Positions 1 through 7,052 of a stretch of 23,888 nt of DNA are shown in pieces. Source of the DNA: Giardia muris (Eukaryota > Fornicata > Diplomonadida > Hexamitidae); NCBI GenBank assembly GCA_006247105.1, contig VDLU01000011.1:1-23888 (forward strand). Reading direction: 5' to 3'. The number at the start of each line of letters is the position of its first letter. Position 1 is the first letter of the stretch. The position numbers and the translations under genes are program-made. The notes under the pieces were generated by a model. The model was not told where the DNA came from. It ran no database searches and saw only the letters and a program-made list of their open reading frames with translations.

Positions 1-1170
1 TCACAACTCGACGTGGTTTCATCCCCACAGTGTAGTACGCGTGCAGCCCAGGGCGTCTAAGGGCATCACAGACCTGTTATCGCCCCACCTTCCTCCAATT
101 CACCATTGGCGGTCCCATCCAGGTTAGGGTCTCGCTCGTTGTCGCAGTCAAGCAGACGGCTCAAGCCACGGGCTGTGAACGGCCATGCACCACCACTCGT
201 ACGATCACGAAGGTCCTCTCAACCGTCGATCCTCCGTACGTCTGGGCCTGGTAAGGTGTTCGCGTTGAGTCAAATTGAGCCGCAGACTCCACGTCTGGTG
301 GTACCCCTCCGTCAATGCCTTCAAGTTCCAGCCTTGCGGCCATACTCCCCCCAGAGCCCGTACCCTGATCGGTTTCCCTTCGATCCTGACGACCTGGCCA
401 GTCTCTCGGTGGCATCGGTTTACGCCCGGGAATACGGTGGTGTCTAATCGCCTTCTCGCCCCCGGGCTTCGTCCTGGTTCGACTGATATGGTCTTGGCAA
501 GTGCCTACGCCTTTGTCTGTCTTGGTCGGATCATCCTATTTCACCCGTCCCCCACCAATACACATGCCCTTACCCATTCACCTTCATGTCCGTCCCGGGC
601 TTTCTCGTACTCACTCCCGCCTTAAGCGCTCCTCTTTCCCCGGCTGGACGTCTCGACTCCGGACGTTTTAACTGCAACAGCGCCGTACGACGCCTGCCGA
701 GCTGGAATTACCGCGGCTGCTGGCACCAGACCTTTCCCTCGACTTGTGCTGGGTCATCTACCCCCCAGTCTTCCCATTTCATGGGATCCCCCGTTGCTGC
801 CTCACGCCTTCACGCATTGGGCAAGTTCCGCGCCTGCTGCCGTCCTTGGATGTACGGGCCGTCTCTCAGGCCCGTTCTCCGGAGTCAAACCCTGATCCTC
901 CGCCAGGCATCATCCCCTCCGTAGACCACTACTCTACCGACTAGGTAATACCTCGGAACCTCATCCGGGCATTCGCTCCATCGCGTGCTTTCCTTCCCCG
1001 CTCTTGAGCACTCGTCTTGGCGCTGGGTTGCCAGCGGTATCCGTCTAGCCTTCACCCCCGGTCAGACTCGTACCGTTGTACCGAGCCGTCCGCCACTTCA
1101 TACCTCGTGTCCGCTTGCATGGCTTTTGTCCTTGGGGGTAGCGTAGTACTCCGGCAGGATCAACCGGATG
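1..1170 (-). rRNA. SSU (16S-like/18S) rRNA, 3' end cut off by the window
   Basis: This is the small-subunit ribosomal RNA of the decoding centre. The mature 5' end is set at 1170, where the minus strand reads CATCCGGTTGATCCTGCC. The universal 530-loop complement (ttaccgcggctgctggcacc) lies near 708-727. About 258 nt of the 3' end is missing because the window starts inside the gene. Compared with the two central copies it carries three small indels: an extra G near 417, loss of two bases near 640 and loss of a G near 750. All fall in short runs and look more like sequence error than biology. Confidence 0.96.
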
Positions 1171-1285
1171 GTCTGTCGATCGGTCGATCCGTCCGTTGTG
1201 GGCCGGCCCTTCCGTCCTCTCGTCGTACGATCCACACTCGTCGTCGGGTGGGTCTTCTCGTCCCGGTCCGGCCTCGTCGTGCCTT

Positions 1286-1349
1286 CCCTATAGTAGCCGA
1301 AAATCGGCCTCCATCTTTGGGCCACTTATTGAAGGTCTCTAGGTGGGGG
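1286..1349 (-). promoter_or_regulatory. Promoter-like element A (SSU-proximal copy)
   Basis: This is the SSU-proximal member of three related elements in each spacer. Its sense-strand core reads AAAGATGGAGGCCGA, a short gap, then TCGGCTACTATAGGG. GCCGA and TCGGC can pair around three bases. It ends about 117 nt upstream of the SSU 5' end, where a Pol I start site would be expected. The AT-containing CTATAGGG stands out against GC-rich surroundings. Promoter function is inferred from position, repetition and conservation in all four units; no Giardia Pol I promoter consensus was available to compare. Confidence 0.5.
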
Positions 1350-1469
1350 TTGTGGTCCTTCTTCCCCAGCTCACTCCCCTCCCTGCGACGGCACTTCGTT
1401 CAGGACCGGGCGGAGGGGGGGAGGGAGGGAAGACCGGAGGGGGGAGGGGGCCGTTCGGAGGGGGCCTGC

Positions 1470-1606
1470 CTCCCCGTCCGATTTGGGGGCCTCTCGCCCC
1501 TCCCCCCGTTCGATTTGAGGGGGGGCGGGCCCTGGAGCCCTCCTCCCCGTCCGATTTGGGGGCCTCTCGCCCCTCCCCCCGTCCGATTTGAGGGGGGGCG
1601 GGCCCT
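1470..1606. repeat. 73-bp spacer repeat array, 2 copies
   Basis: Two tandem copies lie 73 bp apart. Each holds two diverged halves, one starting CCGTCCGATTTGGGG and the other CCGTTCGATTTGAGG, about 32 bp apart. The copy nearest element B is distinct: its second half reads CCGTCCGATTTGAGG and runs into CCCTCGGCC instead of CCCTGGAGCC. The array appears inserted within a longer duplicated promoter-region unit. Confidence 0.9.
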
Positions 1607-1651
1607 CGGCCGGCCTCGCCCCTTCGGGCCCCCGGGCCCCGGCCTCCTGGC

Positions 1652-1713
1652 CCCTACAGTAGCGGAAAGTCGGCCTCCACCTTTCGTCCACTTATTGAGG
1701 GTCCCCAGGTGAC
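1652..1713 (-). promoter_or_regulatory. Promoter-like element B (spacer copy)
   Basis: Second copy of the element. It carries CTACTGTAGGG in place of CTACTATAGGG, and GCGGA where the others have GCCGA, so the small hairpin has one mismatch. The flank at 1714-1788 resembles the flank of element A (both contain a GGCA or GCAGCACTTCGT-like stretch), so A and B belong to a duplicated unit of about 136 bp. Confidence 0.45.
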
Positions 1714-1788
1714 CCCTCCGATCCTTCTCCTCCCCGCCCCGCGGCAGCACTTCGTCCCCCGTCCCCCGGGGCCCGGCCTTCCTCCTTC

Positions 1789-1831
1789 CCCTATAGTAGC
1801 CGAAAGTCGGCCTCCATCTTTCGTGCACTTT
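1789..1831 (-). promoter_or_regulatory. Promoter-like element C (distal copy)
   Basis: Third copy, with CTACTATAGGGG and an intact GCCGA/TCGGC hairpin. Homology to A and B stops after about 43 bp. Beyond it, to about 1885, the sequence is the least GC-rich of this part of the spacer and includes a run of six A. Confidence 0.45.
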
Positions 1832-2161
1832 CTGCTCGATTTTAGGTGTAAGTTGGTGTCCGAAGTCGAGTTTCAAAAAATGGCCCACCAGGCCTCGACC
1901 CGTCCCCGGCCCAGGAGCGTCCCGGGAGCCTCCCGACCCCCCAAAGATCGCTCATAGGCCCCCACAAGGCCCTTAGGTGGCCCCTCCATCCCTCTCGACC
2001 CGTCCCCAAGGATGACCCCATGCAAGTCTCCTGCCATCCCCACGACCCCCACGGCCCTCCCACTGCGTGCACAGTCACGTAACACCGTCGAAAGGGTGCA
2101 GGGGGGACGGGAGTCCCATGGGACGAGATGATGGATCGAACCCTCTATTGTCCGGGATTCC
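1832..2161. other. Low-copy spacer block with 12-bp palindrome
   Basis: There is no gene or tandem repeat here. A perfect 12-bp palindrome, GTCCCATGGGAC, lies at 2113-2124. At 2133-2142 the minus strand reads GGTTCGATCC, close to a Pol III B box, but no tRNA fold surrounds it. Unit 2 differs from units 1 and 3 at two places here. Confidence 0.7.
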
Positions 2162-2193
2162 CCTGGATTTTCATTAGTAAATATTAATCCAGG
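2162..2193. other. AT-rich inverted repeat / hairpin
   Basis: An 8-bp inverted repeat, CCTGGATT and AATCCAGG, flanks a 16-nt AT-rich loop. This is the most AT-rich short stretch of the spacer and is identical in all three complete spacers. It marks the border between the promoter side and the purine-rich tract. A structural, replication or boundary role is possible, but nothing in the sequence decides this. Confidence 0.7.
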
Positions 2194-2604
2194 AGGATCT
2201 GGAGACCTGGGGGTTGGGGGGACGAGTCAGACGGATGTGGGAGAGGGCTCCCCGACGTGGTAGAGGGATGGGGGGGAGTGTGTGCAGGCGTGGGGAGGGC
2301 TGAGGGAGGAAGGGGGGAGGCCTGAGAGGGGGGGCCACGAGGTGATTCAAGAGGAGTCAGGGGGGCATGGGGGGGCATGAGGGGGCATGAGGATCCATGA
2401 GGATCCATGAGAGGGGCCAGGGGGATCCACGAGAGGAGTGGGGGGGCTGGGGACGCGATGAGAGCGATGAGAGATGACGGGGGACGATAAGAGATGATAA
2501 GAGACGATAAGGGACACGAGACACGATAAGGGACGATAATAAGTGATGAGAGGTGATGAGAGACGCGGGAGATGCGAGAGATGCGAGGGACACGGAGACG
2601 CGGG
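2194..2604. repeat. Purine-rich tract with degenerate 10-bp repeats
   Basis: The + strand is strongly purine-rich, mostly G in the first half and GA in the second. From 2452 to 2604 it breaks into units of about 8-10 bp such as GACGATAAGA, GATGATAAGA, GGTGATGAGA and GATGCGAGA. A short GGGGCATGA/GGATCCATGA repeat at about 2365-2410 differs between units. On the rRNA-sense strand the tract is a long pyrimidine stretch. Confidence 0.85.
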
Positions 2605-2720
2605 CCGCCCGGGGACGCAGACACGCCCAGTCAGTGGCCGGTGCCCACAGTGGCCTCGCCCTTCGGGCCGCCCCTTCGGTCCCCCTCTGAGGGGGCCCGT
2701 CGCTTCGGCGCCCCTCCGGT
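2605..2720. repeat. GC-rich cluster of small TTCG hairpins
   Basis: Three closely spaced hairpin-like sequences with TTC/TTCG loops are visible (GCCCTTCGGGC, CCCCTTCGGT, CGCTTCGGCG), together with a CCCCCTCTGAGGGGG inverted repeat. Sequence is conserved in all three spacers. Confidence 0.65.
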
Positions 2721-3737
2721 CCTAAACTTGAATGAAGGAGAAAGCGGGAAGGGTTCCCTCCCGTCTGGAATGATGAGCGTCGTCCCGGGCCCCATGGACC
2801 CACTACCTCTACTCGTGCCCTCGGGGGCCCGTTCGATCGTCCGTCCGATGACCCGTGGGGGCCTGAAAGTCCCATGATAGCCGTGTCCGATCTTCACCCT
2901 CTGAAGGATCCGTGAGGGACCCGATCGATGAAGGGGGCCCGCCCCGTGGGGGAGTCCCCGTCCATGGATATGAGGCCCGGGCCCCATATGATGACCCGGA
3001 TCCCCCTGATGACCCGGTCCATGTGGCCCGTATGAGGGGACGTGAAGGCCCCCTGGATCCTGTCCCGTGAGGACCGGACGGACCCCCGACCGAAGGAACC
3101 CCCATCCGTATGATGGACCACCCCCCCACCCATGAAGGTCCATGGACCTGTGGGGCGTGGATCTGGGTCCCCGCTCGAGACCCCCAGAGATTCAAGGGGG
3201 AGTCGGACCCCACGGGAATCCCCTGTTCGGCCCGGGCCCAGGAGACCCTCTGAAGGCCCCATGTGACCCCGTTCATGGAGGACTCGAGGGGGACCCCACG
3301 GGCTATGGAAGGGGGGAAGATAGTCCCCCATCCCATTCGATGACCCACCCCCGAGGGGACCGTGACCCCCCGGAAGGCCCATCCATATGACCACATGGTC
3401 CGATGACCCGGCCCCTCGAAGGAGGGCGGGGGGGTCGGACCCCAGTCCCCGATGGAGCCATGAGTCCCCCCCGTGTGAGGGCCCACCCCGTGAGGGACCG
3501 GGCCCCCCGTCCCCGTTCATCTTGAAGGACTTCAAGGGCCCCATGGACCCAGGGGACCCCCGGGGACACCTCGAATGACCCCTGGAGGGAAGGCCCCCGT
3601 GAGGACCCATGTGGACTCCCGGGCCAGGGCATGGACCCCCGATCCGTTCCGTGCCCAGGGGGACGGCCGTGGGCCCACGGGGGACCCCTGTACGACCCCC
3701 CGTTCGAGGGACCCGCGGACCCGCCCTCGCCCCTCCG
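2721..3737. repeat. Degenerate spacer repeats (CCGTGAGGG / GATGACCCG families)
   Basis: About 1 kb of GC-rich sequence is built from scattered, imperfect copies of CCGTGAGGG, GATGACCCG, GAAGGCCCC and CCATGGACC. There is no clean period. A 16-bp inverted repeat, CTTGAAGGACTTCAAG, lies at 3521-3536. The part at about 3150-3322 is replaced by a longer variant in unit 2. Long minus-strand open frames cross this block but are not kept between units. Confidence 0.75.
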
Positions 3738-3806
3738 GTCTTTTGATCTCGAGTCCGGATCCAAAATCCACTGTAACCGTTCCAAATCTGGTATCCTTCT
3801 GTAGGC
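3738..3806. other. Short AT-richer conserved block
   Basis: A stretch of about 69 bp contains GATCCAAAATCCACTGTAAC and TTCCAAATCTGG, in contrast to the GC-rich repeats on both sides. It is unchanged in all three spacers and lies about 350-410 nt downstream of the LSU 3' end in the sense direction. No tRNA, 5S or known signal was recognised. Confidence 0.5.
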
Positions 3807-3849
3807 CCCCGTACCCGGGCCTTCGACCCACGGGGGTCTGATCTCGCTT

Positions 3850-4149
3850 CAGGTCGATCCGGGCGGGGGACGCCCCCCCTTGGGGCCCTCACCCCCCCTG
3901 GTATGACCCTCGGCGCCTCAAGTCTCACCCCTCGGGGATGCCCCCTTACGACCGGGGGCCCTCACCCCCCTGGTCCCACGACCGGAGGGGAGCCCTTCCC
4001 ACCCCCCTGGTATGACGGGGGATGCCCTCACCCCCCTTCAGGTCTTCCTCGGGGCGGGGGGCCTCGCTTCCGGCCCCCCTTCGGGTCTCACGACCCTCGG
4101 GGGGGTTGTTCCGGCCCTTCCCTCACCCCCTCAGGTCTTCGACCCTCGG
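3850..4149 (-). repeat. C-rich imperfect repeats at the LSU 3' flank
   Basis: Recurring elements CCCTCACCCCCCTGGT, CTGGTATGAC, TCAGGTCTTC and GACCCTCGGGGG occur at irregular spacing. In the sense direction they begin right after the mature LSU, so they are where 3' processing and Pol I termination would happen. Function is inferred from position only. Confidence 0.65.
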
Positions 4150-4433
4150 GGGCTCGGGGGGAATGCCAACCCGAACCAAACCTCAGGCGGTCGCAAGAAG
4201 CTCCACGCCGTACAGTAGGTCGGAGAAAAGGGTCGTCAACCCGGGCGAATCGAGGGGAAGCCCCTCAACCCATGCGAGTAGGTGGGATGGACACTTAGAG
4301 GCGTTCAGTGCTAGTCCCCCGAGCGCGACAGACCGGCACTGTCAAGTCAAACAACCGGGAGATCGGAGGCTCGCGACGGGTGTTCCTCTCGTACTGACCC
4401 GACGTACTGGACGCATGGAGATGGTCGGTAGGA

Positions 4434-4477
<44 letters not shown>

Positions 4478-4527
4478 CCTTAGACGGGTGAACAATCCGA
4501 CGCTTCCGCACCGATGCATGCGGACGG

Positions 4528-4571
<44 letters not shown>

Positions 4572-4573
4572 GG

Positions 4574-4617
<44 letters not shown>

Positions 4618-5062
4618 TCACCTCCACGCTCGGATTACCGGAGCGGTTGAAGGATCGTTAGGCCACGCTTTCACGGCAAGTACCGGGACAGGGGGTACTA
4701 GTCAAGTAAGCTTATGCCCTTATGCTCCACGTGAGGTTTCCGACCTCACTGAGCTTACCATAGGACGCCTGCGGTGTGATCTAGCAGGCGCGCCGCCCCA
4801 GCCAAACTCCCCATCCGACCGTGTGCCGATGTAAGTCGGTGAGTGGGATGGTGAACAACGTCAGGGTATCTCATGGAAGCGGCCTCCCCTGTATGCTGCA
4901 CCGATGATCCCATCCCCCAGGATCGGATTGGAGTCAAGCTCAAAAGGGTCTTCTTGCCCCGCCGACCAACACCCGCCCGTTCCCGGGTCTGTAGGTTCAC
5001 GGAGGCATGACTTGGGACAGTGGGATCCTCGTTGATCCATTCATGCACGTCGGAAATTACCC

Positions 5063-5114
<52 letters not shown>

Positions 5115-6842
5115 AGGGCTTGGATGAACCTCTTCATGGTGACGGTCATGGCACTGGGCAGAAATCACGTCGTGTACGCATCCATGACGACTGGCACGAC
5201 GCTATGTTGTTAGTAGACAGTCGGGATCCCTCGGTCCGTGCCGGTTCTGATCGATCAGAGCCACTCCTTCTCCCGAGGTTACGGAGCTAGTTTGCCGACT
5301 TCCCTGAGTCATGGTCTCTCCCGCCTAGAGGCTGATCACCTTGGAGTCCTGTTGCGGTTGTGGTACGATCAGGATGGGGGGGACACAACGGGTTTCATGG
5401 ATGACCGAAGGGACATGTGATCCATCATGGCCATGCACGACCTGAAGTACTACTGGCCATGGGGGGACTGGGGTAGGACGGGATGACTCCCACCATGTGC
5501 TTCGTTCATGTACCGTTGTGAAAGGATGTCACCAAGACCCCATCATACCACCGGGATGTTAACCGGTCAGCCCTATCGTCCTGTGAGGATGACCCCATGG
5601 TACGGCGTACACCATCGGACTTAGGATCGTGTCACCCGTATCTGATCGACAGGGATACGGAACCCATCTCCACGTCAGGCCTCCAGATGGAGTAATGGCT
5701 ACTACTACCGAGATCAGCAATCATGACTCGATCCACCACGTGTCACCCCATGGCTTCGACTCGATCATGACGACCTCCTACCCGAGACACATCTCGGTCG
5801 GGTTCCGATCGTATGCTTCGGCGTGTTCCATTTTCCGGGCCCCTCGATTCGGCTGGTGGGTTGTTACACACTCCTTAGAGGCTTCCTACTGTTAAGGCCA
5901 CCTTCCAGCTGTCACGATCGACGGACACCGTTTGATCGAGCATACACTTCCACACCTTCCCCCGACTGTCGGTTCATCCCGTCTTGCCCGTCCTGCTTAC
6001 CAGGAGAGGCCCACTCGACATCAACACTGTTGAGGGGGCCCACACAAGTTGGCCCCGCTCCACCCTTGTTCATGGTTCGAGGGGTGGATAAGGAGTGACC
6101 TCCCTACTCCCACCGATCGTGGCCTTACCTAGGGCAGCTGTTCATGATGTCGGCTATCCTGGGAGACATTTCGGAGGTAACCAGCTACCAGGTGGTTCGA
6201 TGAGTCTTTCGCCCCTACACTCAACTCGACCGAGCGATTTGCACGTCAGCACCGGGATGGGCCTCCACCAGGCTTTCGTCTGGCTTCACCCTGGTCAAGT
6301 GTAGATCACCACCTTTCGGGTCTAGGACCGATCGCTCTGCCCTTGTAAGGGGCCCCTTGAAGTCTTGACTTCCCTTTGCCACATGACTCGCGATCGGTCC
6401 TAACTCCTCGGTCCGTGTTTCGAGACGGGCCCGACCAATCGATCATCGACAGGTCGGGAGTCGCCTCCCGGGTTCAGGGTCTTTTGACGTGCCTGGGTCG
6501 GCATCCTTCTCACCTTTCGTTCGCACTACTTGGTCCTCTATCGGTCTCGGGGCGGTATTTAGCCTTAGAAGGGTACCACCTCCTCTTCCCTCTACACTCT
6601 CAAGCAGAGGTACTCGTCGTTGGGGTTGTGTCCATCCCTACGGGACTGGCACCCTCCTTGGTGTGGGTTTCAACCCATCTTCGGGTTTAGGACATCCCCC
6701 CAGTCCTCACAACGCTCATCGCTTCGAGGTCGGACTACTCCTGGATCGCTCGCCGCTAATCAAGGAATCCCGGTTGGTGTCTTCTCCTGGGCGTACTGAT
6801 ATGCTTAAGTTCCACCCGTCATCTTCATCGGAGTGGGGGGGG
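4150..6842 (-). rRNA. LSU (23S-like/28S) rRNA
   Basis: This is the large-subunit rRNA carrying the peptidyl-transferase centre. Seen on the + strand as complements: near the 5' end TACTGATATGCTTAAGTT (6794-6811); the H69-H71 region with GCTACCTTAAGAGAG (5076-5090), the complement of the I-PpoI/R2 target, uninterrupted; peptidyl-transferase segments at about 4436-4474 and 4591-4624; and the sarcin-ricin loop TGTTCCTCTCGTACT (4381-4395). Length is about 2.69 kb, close to bacterial 23S and far below typical eukaryotic 28S, as known for Giardia. The 5' end is placed where its CCCCACTCCGATGA can pair with the 5.8S 3' end. The 3' end (4143-4165) is uncertain. Confidence 0.95.
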
Positions 6843-6897
6843 ATCCTCATCTCATTCCCCATCGTTCAACCCCTCGAACAACCCAGTTCGTAGATCA
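6843..6897 (-). other. ITS2
   Basis: Spacer of about 55 nt between 5.8S and LSU, extremely short for a eukaryote but normal for Giardia. Its sense 3' part contains AATGAGATGA (complement at 6847-6856), the same 10-mer that ends ITS1. Confidence 0.8.
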
Positions 6898-7013
6898 CCC
6901 CACCACCCCGATGATCCATTCGAAGATCGATGTCACGTGCTTGGACCACATCGAGTATCGTCGTCAGCCACGTCCTTCATCGTCCCCCGAGCCAAGGCAT
7001 CCACCGGGTCGCG
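6898..7013 (-). rRNA. 5.8S rRNA
   Basis: This LSU component base-pairs with the LSU 5' region. The sense strand contains GGTGGATGCCTTGGCTCG and GATGAAGGACGTGGC near the 5' end and GACATCGATCTTCGAATGG further on, matching the universal 5.8S landmarks. The 3' end, TCATCGGGGTGGTGGGG, can pair with CCCCACTCCGATGA at the LSU 5' end. Length is about 116 nt, shorter than the usual 155-160. Ends are estimates to within about 5-10 nt. Confidence 0.9.
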
Positions 7014-7052
7014 TCATCTCATTGCCTTCATCCTCGTACCTTCCCTCTCGAT
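7014..7052 (-). other. ITS1
   Basis: Spacer of about 39 nt between the SSU 3' end and the 5.8S. Its last ten sense bases, AATGAGATGA (complement 7014-7023), recur in ITS2. Confidence 0.8.

Larger units (their letters stand above)
1171..4149 (-). other. Intergenic spacer IGS-1 (2979 bp)
   Basis: This is non-coding spacer between the SSU on the left and the 3' end of the LSU on the right. The first 115 bases (1171-1285) are the likely 5' external transcribed spacer. A G-rich run at 1415-1450 sits between promoter-like element A and the 73-bp repeats. Further sub-blocks are listed separately. Long open frames occur on both strands, but they are GC-rich repeat translations rich in Gly, Pro, Arg and Ser, and they do not stay open between units. 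The right boundary depends on the LSU 3' end and is uncertain by about 25 nt. Confidence 0.9.

Noticed and set aside
1017..1712. 231-codon + strand open frame starting in the SSU and ending in the spacer
   Set aside because: It is the antisense of SSU rRNA plus ETS and repeat array. Its length changes in each unit with 73-bp repeat number and frame, and no conserved protein feature is visible.
2133..2142. GGTTCGATCC on the minus strand, near a tRNA B box
   Set aside because: It is one base short of the B-box consensus, with no paired T stem, no A box at a suitable distance and no cloverleaf around it.
1171..4149. 5S rRNA gene or mobile element in the spacer
   Set aside because: No 5S landmark, long terminal repeat, terminal inverted repeat with target duplication, or reverse-transcriptase reading frame was seen in either orientation.
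4755..5072. 105-codon minus-strand open frame and many others inside the LSU, identical in all units
   Set aside because: The conservation is that of the rRNA itself; the frames lie within universally conserved LSU core segments.
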